Shown here piece by piece: positions 27,255 to 36,394 of a stretch of DNA of 64,000 nucleotides. The notes beneath the pieces were generated by a model. It had not been told where the DNA came from. It was given only the letters and a program-made list of their open reading frames with translations, and searched no databases. The stretch covers positions 1-64,000 of the forward strand of contig CAVQNF010000006.1 in assembly GCA_963713805.1 (NCBI GenBank), given 5' to 3'. The stretch's first letter is position 1. Every line of letters begins with the position of its first letter. Both the position numbers and the translations under genes were made by a program. This DNA is from GAS188 sp963713805. GTDB taxonomy: Bacteria > Pseudomonadota > Alphaproteobacteria > Rhizobiales > Beijerinckiaceae.

Positions 27255-28145
27255 TTACTCCCTCCCTCCCGCTGACGGTCGTTCAGACCCGCGTCTAGTC
27301 TTTGCTTTACTCTGGTGCTTCTTGATCGCCTTGAATTTCGCAACCTGATCGGCAAGCGCGCGCTCGACCGGCAGGCGCTCCATCGAGGATGCTCCGAAGA
27401 AGCCGTCGCAGCGGCGGGCCCGCGCGAGCACGTACTGAGCATCGGCGGGCTCGGCGACCGGCCCGCCGTGAACGAGGACGAAGATGTCGGGCTTCACCGC
27501 GAGCGCCGCCTCGGCCATCGCGTCGGTCAGCTTCGGACAATCCTCCAGCCGGCTCGAGGTCACGGCCCCGACCGAGCCGCCTACGGTGAGGCCGAAGTGG
27601 CACACCAGGACGTCGGCTCCGGCGCGCGCCATGGCGGCGGCCTCGGACGGCTCGAACACATAGGCCGCCGTGAGAAGGTCGCGGTCATGCGCTTTCGCGA
27701 TCATCCGGACTTCCCGAGCATAGCCCATGCCCGTCTCCTCGAGCCCCGCCCGAAAGCGGCCGTCGATGAGCCCGACCGTCGGGAAATTCTGCACGCCGCT
27801 GAATCCGAGACTGGCGACCTCGTCCAGGAAACTGCCCATCTGCCGGAACGGGTCGGTGCCGCACACGCCGGCGAGCACGGGCGTGCGGGCAACGACGGGC
27901 AGCACCTCGCGGGCCATGTCCAACACGATGGCGTTGGCGTCGCCATACGGCATCATCCCCGCGAGCGACCCTCGCCCAGCCATGCGATAGCGCCCTGAAT
28001 TGTAGATGACGATGAGATCGGCGCCTCCGTGTTCCTCGCACTTGGCCGAGAGGCCGGTGCCTGCGCCCGCGCCGACGATCGGCTCGCCGCGCGCCTGCAT
28101 GGCGTGGAAGCGGGCGAGGATCTCGGAGCGGGGCACACGGGGCAT
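27255..28145 (-). CDS. Phosphoenolpyruvate hydrolase family (TIM-barrel) protein
   Basis: A 296-residue protein whose blocks (RSEILARFHAMQARGEPIVG, GAGTGLSAKCEEHGGADLIV, IYNSGRYRMAGRGSLAGMMP, YGDANAIVLDMAREVLPVVA, VCGTDPFRQM, GVQNFPTVGLIDGRFR) match the family annotated as PEP-hydrolase-like TIM barrels. These genes commonly neighbour or fuse to Tm-1-like ATP-binding proteins, exactly as here (3-nt gap), but the reaction is not well established. The Lys/Arg-rich C-terminal tail is probably disordered. The frame is intact, and the stop lies 1 nt before the SPFH start codon. Confidence 0.85.
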   Translation of the reverse strand: MPRVPRSEILARFHAMQARGEPIVGAGAGTGLSAKCEEHGGADLIVIYNSGRYRMAGRGSLAGMMPYGDANAIVLDMAREVLPVVARTPVLAGVCGTDPFRQMGSFLDEVASLGFSGVQNFPTVGLIDGRFRAGLEETGMGYAREVRMIAKAHDRDLLTAAYVFEPSEAAAMARAGADVLVCHFGLTVGGSVGAVTSSRLEDCPKLTDAMAEAALAVKPDIFVLVHGGPVAEPADAQYVLARARRCDGFFGASSMERLPVERALADQVAKFKAIKKHQSKAKTRRGSERPSAGGRE

Positions 28146-28148
28146 GGG

Positions 28149-30365
28149 CTATCTCTTCGCGCGCCGCCGGGCGAGGCGCCCACCGAACAACCGGCGGAAT
28201 TCGGCGACGATTTCCGCCGGGAATTGTGGGTCGTTGATATGCGCTCGCAACCGGATGAGCCGGCGCGAGGCGGTTTGCCGAACAGTGGCTTCGAGCGATC
28301 GGAAAAGCTCTTCGTCGGCATTGGCGTCCGCGAACGCTCCGCCCGGCGCGTCCAGCGCCGAGAGGCCGCCTTCCGGCAGGAAGAAGCGTACCGGGCCGTC
28401 CATCCGATTGAGCCGCTCGCCGATCCAGCGGCCGATGCGCACGGTCTCCTCCGGCGTCGTGCGCATCAGCGTCACGTTCGGATTGTGGACGTGCAGCCTG
28501 CGGCCGCGATAGCGTTCCGGCACGGTGTCGATCGGCCCGAAGTTCACCATGTCGAGCGCGCCGCAGGAGCCGATGTAAGGAATGCGGGTGCGCGCGATCG
28601 CTCCGAAGCGATCCTCGGTGGCGGGCAACACGCCGCCCAGCAAAAGATCACAAACCTCGGTGGTCGTGATGTCGATCACACCCGCGATCGCCCCGGAATC
28701 GACGAGCTTCTCCATCGATTGGCCGCCGACGCCGGTGGCGTGGAAAACGAGGCACTCGAAGTCCTCCTCCAACGCGCCCGCGATGGCGTCGACGCAAGGC
28801 GTCGTGACGCCGAACATGGTGAGCCCGATCGCCGGCTTCACGCTGCCGCGCCGCTCCGGGACGCGATCGCGTTCATTCGTGCTCGCGGCGCGCGCCTTCA
28901 CCATGCCGACCATGGCCGCGGCCCCGTTGGCGAGCACCTGGCGCGTCACCGAATTGAGGCCGGCGACGTCGGTCACCGAATAAAGCATCATGATGTCCGA
29001 TGGCCCCACGTAAGGGGCGACATTGCCCGAGGCGACGGACGAGATGAGGACCTTGGGCACGCCGAGAGGCAGCGCCCGCATCGCGGGAGCGACCAGCGAA
29101 CTTCCGCCCGAGCCCCCCGCCGAGATCAGGCCGCCGATCGGCTCCTGCCGCCGAACCCATACCTCGAAGGCCTCAGCCATCGCGGTGATCGCGGAGCCGC
29201 GTTCACCGGTAAAAACCGCATTGGGCCCGCCGCGAAAATAGGTGGCGACATGGTGTGGCGGCACATCGGCAGGCGATGGACCGCCGGAGGTCGACAGGTC
29301 GACCAGCGTCACGCGCACGCCGGCGGCCGCGATCTGATCGCGTATGAAGCGCAGCTCGTCGCCTTTGGTATCGAGCGTGCCGGCCACGATCACCGGCGCC
29401 ACGCCACCCCGGTGGATCGGCCGCAGCTCGACCGCTGGTGCCGTGGCCACCACGGCCGATTCAGGCACGGCCGTCCTCGTGCGCGCCGCCGTTTCGATCT
29501 GCGCCACGGATGCCGGTTGGGTCCAGCGCGTCGGCATCGACGGGTTGGAAAGATAGATGCGCACAGGACCTCGCGCCTTCCGCCGAGGACCGTTGTCGGC
29601 ATCCGGCGTTTCCGCCGGCTCTTCGGCTGCCTCCTCCACGCCGTGCTGGCCGACGCCGAGCAGCCTTTGCTGGAGCTCCCGGTCCGCCTCGAGGCGCGCC
29701 GCTTCCATGACGCGGTTGATCCGGCCATTGATCATGATCGCGACCTTCTCGGCGATCGCGGTGGCGACACCGATGTTCTGCTCGACCACGAGCACGCCGA
29801 TGTCGCCTTGTTCACCGAGGTCGACCAGGATCTGCTCGACCTGGTCGACGATCAGCGGCGCGAGGCCCTCGGTCGGCTCGTCCATCACCAGCAGCCGCGG
29901 ATTGAGAAGCAGCGCACGCGCGATGGCCAGCATCTGCTGCTCGCCGCCGGAGAGCTGGTTGCCTCGATGGTTGCGCCGCTCCGCCAACCTCGGGAAAGTG
30001 TCGTAAATGCGAGGAACCGTCCACTGCGGCCGGCTGGCGCCGGCCGCGAGCCGCAGATGCTCATCGACCGTGAGCGATGGCCATAGCCGGCGGCCCTGCG
30101 GCACGTAGCCGAGCCCGAGCCGTGCGATCTCCGCCGGGGTGCGGCCGGTGAGCTCCTCGCCCAGGAAACGGATGGTCCCGCTCGCGGCAGGGATCAGCCC
30201 GAGGATCGCCTTGCAGAGCGTCGTCTTGCCCATGCCGTTGCGACCCACGAGCGAAAGCACGCCGTGCTCGAGCTTCAGATCCACGCCCTGGAGCGCGTGG
30301 CTGCGTCCGTAGAAGACGTTGAGCCCCTTGATCTCGAGGAGGTTGGGCGAGCGCGGCTCAGGCAT
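28149..30365 (-). CDS. LivF-type ABC ATPase fused to a Tm-1-like ATP-binding (UPF0261) domain
   Basis: A 738-residue fusion in an intact frame. Residues about 8-240 are a branched-chain amino-acid-type ABC ATPase (Walker A VGRNGMGKTTL, signature LSGGEQQMLAIARAL, Walker B RLLVMDEPTEG). A linker of about 90 low-complexity residues follows. Residues about 330-738 are a Tm-1-like/UPF0261 domain (VIVAGTLDTKGDELRFIRDQ, GLISAGGSGGSSLVAPAMRA, LGVPKVLISSVASGNVAPYV, ATGVGGQSMEKLVDSGAIAG). The Tm-1 family is known from the tomato antiviral protein, and its bacterial function is obscure. Physical linkage to a transporter ATPase and a PEP-hydrolase-like gene suggests the imported compound, or its phosphorylated form, is the ligand. 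The gene overlaps LivM-LivG by 8 nt. Confidence 0.9.
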   Translation of the reverse strand: MPEPRSPNLLEIKGLNVFYGRSHALQGVDLKLEHGVLSLVGRNGMGKTTLCKAILGLIPAASGTIRFLGEELTGRTPAEIARLGLGYVPQGRRLWPSLTVDEHLRLAAGASRPQWTVPRIYDTFPRLAERRNHRGNQLSGGEQQMLAIARALLLNPRLLVMDEPTEGLAPLIVDQVEQILVDLGEQGDIGVLVVEQNIGVATAIAEKVAIMINGRINRVMEAARLEADRELQQRLLGVGQHGVEEAAEEPAETPDADNGPRRKARGPVRIYLSNPSMPTRWTQPASVAQIETAARTRTAVPESAVVATAPAVELRPIHRGGVAPVIVAGTLDTKGDELRFIRDQIAAAGVRVTLVDLSTSGGPSPADVPPHHVATYFRGGPNAVFTGERGSAITAMAEAFEVWVRRQEPIGGLISAGGSGGSSLVAPAMRALPLGVPKVLISSVASGNVAPYVGPSDIMMLYSVTDVAGLNSVTRQVLANGAAAMVGMVKARAASTNERDRVPERRGSVKPAIGLTMFGVTTPCVDAIAGALEEDFECLVFHATGVGGQSMEKLVDSGAIAGVIDITTTEVCDLLLGGVLPATEDRFGAIARTRIPYIGSCGALDMVNFGPIDTVPERYRGRRLHVHNPNVTLMRTTPEETVRIGRWIGERLNRMDGPVRFFLPEGGLSALDAPGGAFADANADEELFRSLEATVRQTASRRLIRLRAHINDPQFPAEIVAEFRRLFGGRLARRRAKR

Positions 30366-32200
30366 GGCCGCCTCCCAGATACAATTGCTGCACCTCGGGA
30401 TCGGCCTCGATCTCGCGCGGCGTGCCTTCCTTGAAGATCCGCCCGTTGTGCATCATGGTCACGCTCTCGACGACGCGCAGAGCGACGTCCATGTCGTGCT
30501 CGATGATGATGTAGCCGATGTGAGCCGGAAGCGCGGCGAGGATCGCGACGAGATCGCCCCGCTCGTTCGGCGAAAGGCCCGCTGCCGGTTCGTCGAGCAG
30601 GATGAACCGCGGCGCGCCGGCGAGCGCGAGGGCGATTTCGAGCTGGCGTTGCTGGCCATGCGCGAGCTCGCCGACAAGCCGATCGATCACAGGTTCGAGA
30701 TGAACGAGGGTGATGAGGTCGGTGACCGCCTGCATGATCGCATCGTTGGCGCGCGTGCGCGCAAACGAGAAACGCCCGCGCGAAACACCGCGGCAGGCAA
30801 GATATACGTTGTCTCGGACCGAGAGACCCTGGAACAACAGCGAAATCTGGTAGGTGCGGCGCAGTCCACGGCGAATTCGCTGGTGCGGCGGCAGCGTCGT
30901 CACGTCCTCCCCGTAAGAATCGCACGGTCCCGGATGTCGGGGGAAAATCGCCGGTCACGCAATTGAGCAGCGTCGTCTTGCCGGCGCCGTTCGACCCGAG
31001 CACGGCACGCCGCTCTCCGGGGCGGACACTGAGGGTGATGTCGGACAAGGCCGCGAGACCGCCGAACAGGCGGCTGACGCCCGCGCAATTCGATCGCGTT
31101 GCCGGTACCGGCGACGCCGCAATCCGTTCGGCGATCGTGCTCAACGCCGATCCTCCGGCGTGGGAGCTTGCACGCGCCGACCAGCGCCGCCAAAGCCCGA
31201 TCATGCCGTCGGGCGAGAACAGGACGATGACGAGAAAGCCCAATCCGATGATCGTCTGGAAGCGGCGCCCGTCGAGTCCGACGGCGACGAGCGCGTCGAG
31301 CGCGAATGTCCGCAAGATCACGTAGATGAAAGCGCCGACAAAGGCGCCGATCGGATGCCCGAGGCCGCCCACGACCGCGATGACGAGAAGATCGATTGTC
31401 GCCTCGATGCCGGCAGTGCCCGGCGAGATCTGGTTGTTGAGCCACACCAGAAGAATTCCACCCACCGAGGCGATAAGCGCCGCGAAGGCATAGGCGGCGA
31501 TGCGGTGAGCGGTGACGTTGAAGCCGATCGCCTCCATGCGGCGTGGATTGTCGCGCGTGCCTTGCAGGGCAAGCCCGAACGGCGCTCGCGAGATGTAGAC
31601 GACGGCGGCGTAGCTGAGCGCGGCGAAAAAGCAGGATCAGGTAGTAGAGCGCGACCGGAGATTTCCAGTTGACCCCGAGGAAGATCGGCGCCGGTATCGA
31701 CGTGAAGCCATTGAAGCCGTTGAAGATCGACCAGTTCTGAAGTGTCAGGTAGAAGAAGGCGCTGGCCAGCGCGAGGGTGATCATGATCGTATAGATACCC
31801 TTCGGTGCGGGCAGAGAGCGCGCCGGCCAGCGTTCCGAAGGCGACCGCGATGATGATCGCGAGCGGTGCTGCCACCCACCACGGCCAGAACAGGCTGATG
31901 GAGGGCAGCGAGCTCGCTCCGAGCACCGTGATCATGTAGCCGGCGAGGCCGGCAACGGTCATCTGCACGAGACTGACCATGCCGCCGTAGCCGGCGAGGA
32001 ACATCAGCGACAGCGCGATCATGCCGAGGATCAAGGTCCAGCCGACGATCTGGTCCAGCACGAAATTGCTCGCGACCGCCGGAAGCAGCACCAGCAGGAG
32101 ACCAAGCAGCAGGACGGGCACATGCTCGGAGACCCAGCGTGGGGGCGACGCGCCGCTGCAGGTCGACACGCCCCGCTTCGACGGTATGCGAGACTGCCAT
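30358..32200 (-). CDS. ABC transporter permease-ATPase fusion (LivM-LivG type), frame broken
   Basis: About 610 residues. The N-terminal half is a LivM-type permease with several membrane helices (VPVLLLGLLLVLLPAVASNF, LMFLAGYGGMVSLVQMTVAG, MEAIGFNVTAHRIAAYAFAA, LVIAVVGGLGHPIGAFVGAF). The C-terminal half is a LivG-type ATPase (Walker A GSNGAGKTTLLNCVTGDFPP, GLRRTYQISLLFQGLSVRDN, ELAHGQQRQLEIALALAG, FILLDEPAAGLSP). No stop separates them, and such fusions are known. At least four +1 changes (near 32170, 31810, 31635 and 30910) occur, with a likely compensating pair around 31095. It starts 1 nt after the LivH stop and would import the substrate bound by the divergent LivK-like protein. Confidence 0.83.
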
Positions 32201-33332
32201 TCAGCGTCTCCCCAGAAGCCCTTGCGGCCGTAACGCGAGCACGATGACCATGATCACGAAGGTCGCGACCGTCGCATAGTTTTGGAAGTAGACGAGGCCA
32301 AACTGCTCGGAGAGGCCGATGATGAGGGCTCCGAGCGCCGCGCCCGGTATCGAGCCCATTCCACCGACGATGACGACGACGAGGGACGCCAGCAGGAAAT
32401 GCGAATCCTCTCCCAGCGAGATCGACTGGAAAGTTCCCCCGACGATGCCCGCCATTCCCGCGAGGCCGGCTCCGAACGCGAAGACCAGAACGAAACAAAA
32501 GCTGAACGCGGTAGCCGAGGACGGACAGCATGTCGCGATCGTCGACGCCGGCACGGATCATCACGCCGATGCGCGTGCGGTGAAGAGCGAGCCACATGCC
32601 GACGCCGATCAGGACCGCGGCCGCGAAAATGACGAGCCTCACACGCGGATATTGAAGAAAGACCGCGTCGCCGCTCGACTTGACCGCGACCACGATAGGG
32701 GTCGGCACGGGACCCATCAGATAGTCCGGCGTGTCGATCTGGATCGCGTTGCCGCCCCAGATCCACACCATCAGATCGGAGAAGACGATGGAAAGACCGA
32801 GCGTGACCAGCGTCTGGCGAAGATCCTGCCCCTGCATCCTGCGGAAGATGAGGACCTGCATGGCGGCGCCGACCGCGGCGCAACACGCAAATGCAAAGAC
32901 GTAGCTCAAGAGCCACGAACCGGTCCAAACGCCCGCCTCGTAACCCATGTATCCGCCGAACAAGTAAAGCGATCCATGCGCGAGATTGACGTTGCGCATG
33001 AGGCCGAAGATCAAGGTGAAACCGGAGGCGACGAGAAAGTAGAGCCCGCCGAGCGTGATGCCGTTGAACAGCGCGTTGATGAACAGGCGCTTGCGGCCGA
33101 ACACGTCCTCGAAGCCTCCGGGCCAAGGAGCGAGGACGAGCCAAAGCGCAAGCATGACGGCAATGGCGATCAACAGCGCGCGCAGAGGGTGACGGCTTAT
33201 CCAACCTGCCAGTGCGTCACCGCGCGCAGCTCCGCGGACGCAGAGCGGAACCGGCAACTCCAGCTTCGCCAATTCCCGCATCACCGATAGCGGAATGACC
33301 GACACCGGTATGGCCAAGACCGCCATCGTCAA
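32201..33332 (-). CDS. ABC transporter permease, LivH type, frame broken
   Basis: About 375 residues with roughly eight hydrophobic segments. Characteristic LivH sequence includes LFNGITLGGLYFLVASGFTL, IFGLMRNVNLAHGSLYLFGG, QTLVTLGLSIVFSDLMVWIW and RAGVDDRDMLSVLGYRV. The end is FLLASLVVVIVGGMGSIPGA and FQNYATVATFVIMVIVLALR. One +1 change near 32510 joins the halves. The N-terminal ~60 residues before the first conserved helix are longer than usual, so ATG at about 33278 (MRELAKLE) is an alternative start. It lies 94 nt after the AraC gene and directly precedes LivM-LivG. Confidence 0.85.
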
Positions 33333-33426
33333 GAGCCGTGGTCACGCTGTCGCCCTCCGACGTTCGTCAAAGAACGTACCCGAGCGGAGGCGCCCGGCAT
33401 GCTCGACAGTCTGTTTTTTTGCTTCG

Positions 33427-34262
33427 CTATTCGGCGACGACCCGGGCGATGGTCCGGTAGAGCGTGGGCGCTATTCCCACATGGGCGGCAAAGAAATGGG
33501 TGAAATGGCTCTGCGAGGAGAAGCCGAGCTCGAAGCCGATATCGGTGACCGAGCTGCGAGATTCCATCAATCGGTCGAGAGCCCGCTCGATTCGCATCGT
33601 GTTCGCGTAGAGTGCCGGCGTGACCCCGGTATTTTCGCGGAACAACTTGAAGAAATGGGGCCGCGAGAGGCCGACGTCGCGCGCGATGGCATCGAGCTCG
33701 ATGCCCTGGGCACAGCCGTCCTTCAGCAAGTGCAGCGACTTGCGCACGCGAAAGTCGATGGAGGCGCGGTGGGGCGCGAGGGCAATGCGCCCGCCGACCT
33801 TGATCCAGGATGCGTCGAAGCTGGCGTCGAAGAGCTGATTCAAGTAGCGCTCGACGATCCGATAGCTCGCGTTCGTCACCAGGACATGGGCGAGGCTCAC
33901 CGCTATGGAACGGATCGTCGTTCCAACCGCGATCCTGTTGCCACCGAAGCGGAGGCTGCCGCGACCTTGCTGGTCCCGGTCGAGCCATCGATCGCAGATA
34001 TACGCCACGAGAAAGATCGAGGACTCACCACCCGGGCTGGGATGAAAGGAATGCGGCTGCCAGGGGTTGATCGCGACGCCCGTGGTCTCGTCGACCTTGT
34101 GGGGAACATCGCAGATGCTGACGACCGCCGGAGGCCCGCTGAGCAGATAGGTCAGATGGCCTTCGCGATGGGCGTGGGTGCGCATGGGCCGGTCCAGCCG
34201 GTAGACGGTTACACGCCCGAATGCTCCATGACAGACCGCCAAAGCAGGTACTCATCACTCAC
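33427..34262 (-). CDS. AraC-family transcriptional regulator, start region broken
   Basis: About 278 residues. The N-terminal part is a cupin-like ligand/dimerisation domain (HAHREGHLTYLLSG, NPWQPHSFHPSPGG). The C-terminal ~100 residues are the double helix-turn-helix AraC domain (GIELDAIARDVGLSRPHFFK, LFRENTGVTPALYANTMRIE, SVTDIGFELGFSSQSHFTHF). The main frame is open only back to a TTG at 34242. A GTG at 34262, with SD GGGAGG upstream, would give MSDEYLLWRSVMEHSG and join the main frame if one C is missing near 34207, which I consider the likely true start. It heads the minus-strand operon and faces livK, so it probably controls both. Confidence 0.8.
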
Positions 34263-34626
34263 CTCCCGCGCGCACATCTTTGTTTTACTTGAGGATTAAA
34301 CGCTTACCCGGGCAGATTGACAAGTGGCTCCGTGAACCGCGGCAAGCAACGACAATGCGGGCCGGCACCGCCACTACCGGAGCCGGGCCGTATCAGACTC
34401 AAAGACACGCCTCAGCTCTCTTGTAGTTCTCCAGTATGTAGAAGGAGATCTGGCGAAGGACGGCAAGATTTCACAGTACACGGGCTTGTAGCAACGGGGC
34501 GCCCGCTGTTACGATTTCGTCGCTGGCCGAAGGGGGTGAGTCACGCTCCACCAAAGACACGCAAAGCTCATCAGGCTGGCAGAGCGGCGTCGTCCGACGA
34601 CGCACGAAAAACAGGAGGATACCCCG
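34263..34626. promoter_or_regulatory. Divergent control region between the AraC regulator and livK
   Basis: A 364-bp region flanked by the AraC start on one side and livK on the other. It should contain both promoters and the operator of the AraC protein. The livK ribosome site AGGAGG (34614-34619) is strong. I could not identify convincing -35/-10 pairs or direct-repeat operator half-sites by eye. Confidence 0.5.
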
Positions 34627-35891
34627 ATGCGCAAGGGCATTGCACTCGCGTTTGCGGCATCTCTCGCCGCGCTCGGCGGCAGCGGATCGGCGCAGGCCGC
34701 CGATAAGCTGAAGATCGGCGTCACCGCGACGCTTGAAGGCACGTACACCGTGCTCGGCGAAGACGGCATGCGCGGCTACGAGCTGGCCGTGAAGGCCCAC
34801 AACGGCAAGGCGGGGGGCAGGGACATCGAGACCATCGTCGGCTCGACCGACGCCAGTCCGGATTCGGCACTGCGGGCCGCCAAGAAGCTGGTGGAACAGG
34901 ACAAGGTCGATGTCCTCATCTCCCCGCTCTCGGGCGCGGAAGGTATCGCGATTCGGGATTATTCGAAGACGCAACCGCAGATCACGGTCATCAATGCCGT
35001 CGTCTGGCGCGCTGGAGACGACCTATGTCGATCCCTCGCCCACATTCTTCCGCTTCAACATGGACGGCGCGCAGTGGCATGCGGGGCTCGGCGATTACAT
35101 CTACAACACCAAGCACTATAAGAAGATCGCGACGGTCGCCGAGGATTATGCCTTCACCTATACCCAGGTCTTCGGATTGGCACTCGAGTACTGCCAACTC
35201 GGGGGTCAGATCACCAAGAGATTCTGGGTGCCGCTCGGCACCAAGGACTTCGCCTCGGTCATCGCGGCGCTGCCCGACGACGTCGATGCCATCTATCTCG
35301 GGCTGGGTGGTGCCGACGCCGTGAACTTCCTCAACCAGTACCAGCAGGCGGGCGGCAACGCCAAGCTCATCGGCGGGTCGATCATGGTCGACCAGACCGT
35401 GCTGTCGTCGAAAGGCAAGGCGAAGGAAGCGCTGGTCGGCGTCGTCGCGGCAAGCGGCTCGGCCGATACCGATCCGAATCCGAAGTGGCAGGCCTTCGTG
35501 AAGGCCTATCAGGAAGCCTGGCCCGCCGACAAGCGTTTCGCCGGCTCCGTCGCTACTCGCCATTAGCTACTACAATTCTGCAGACGCGGTGTTTCGCGCG
35601 CTCGACGAGATCAAGGGCGACCTCAGCGACGGCAATAAGAAATTCCGGGAGGCGTTGACGAAGATGGTGCTCGACGCGCCGAATGGAAAGATCACGCTCG
35701 ACGAGAATCGCCAGGCCATCGGCACGAATTTCGTCACCGAAGTCGTGAAGGACGACCATGGCGATCTCGTCAGCAAGGTGGTGAAAGTCGTTCCCAACGT
35801 GCAAGAGCGGCTCGGCTTCTCCAAGGAGGTGTTCGACAAGATCGGCCTGCCCGGTCGCGACGTCCCCGAGTGCAAGAAGAGCTACCCGTAA
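34627..35891 (+). CDS. ABC transporter substrate-binding protein, LivK type, frame broken
   Basis: About 420 residues with signal peptide MRKGIALAFAASLAALGGSG..AQA. The mature protein has the Leu/Ile/Val-binding-type fold: DKLKIGVTATLEGTYTVLGE, RGYELAVKAHNGKAGGRDIE, LRAAKKLVEQDKVDVLISPL, DYIYNTKHYKKIATVAEDYA, LPDDVDAIYLGLGGADAVNF and GKITLDENRQAIGTNFVTEV. Two +1 changes, near 35005 and 35550, break the frame. These binding proteins serve amino acids but also amides, urea and aromatic acids, so the ligand is open. It is transcribed away from the rest of the transporter genes (LivH, LivM-G, LivF) and is presumably the binding component for them. Confidence 0.85.
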
Positions 35892-35955
35892 GCGCTACGC
35901 CCGGTCTGAGGGCAAGCCGAACGGAAAGGTGGGCCGGATCGCGCCGGCTCGCCTC

Positions 35956-35981
35956 ATTTGCGCGCCGGCGGGCGCGCAAAT
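35956..35981 (+). terminator. Hairpin downstream of livK
   Basis: Perfect 11-bp inverted repeat ATTTGCGCGCC / GGCGCGCAAAT with a GGCG loop, starting 65 nt after the livK stop. There is no long T-run after it, so it may be a bidirectional or Rho-assisted terminator. Confidence 0.6.
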
Positions 35982-36394
35982 CCGGCGCATCACGATCGTC
36001 TCACGGACTTCGGCAGGCAGACCAAATCCGTGACACGCGACGCAGCGGCGTCTGTAGCAAAGGGGGGAGTTGCGCTCTCAACGGCCTCGATGCCGACGTC
36101 AATTCGCGGCCCGAGCGTCGGTGCGCCTTCGCCTAACCGAGGTCCTGCCCGGCTGAATGCCAGCGGCAGGGATTGAGACAGCTTCGCACGCCATCGGAGC
36201 GTTAACCACAAGTATTACCTCTTAATCACTATCAGTTTGAATTCCCACAGAGCGTCCCGCGATCCATTTCGCATGGCAAATGGTGGGCAAATCAACCAAT
36301 TTTGTGACTCCTCATCCAGTCGAACTCGTTGTTCGACTTCGGAACTATTTGCCATATTCATGGTTAACGTCCCGCTTGGAACGGGGACTTTCTC
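35982..36394. other. Intergenic region upstream of the His/Gly-repeat gene
   Basis: About 410 bp. Positions 36200-36390 are AT-richer than the rest and probably hold the promoter of the following gene. No RNA gene or repeat was recognised. Confidence 0.4.

Noticed and set aside
24662..27298. Plus-strand open frame of 878 codons opposite the SPFH gene
   Set aside because: Its Leu/Asp/Ala-rich repeats simply mirror the 44-residue repeats of the real minus-strand gene; no start signal.
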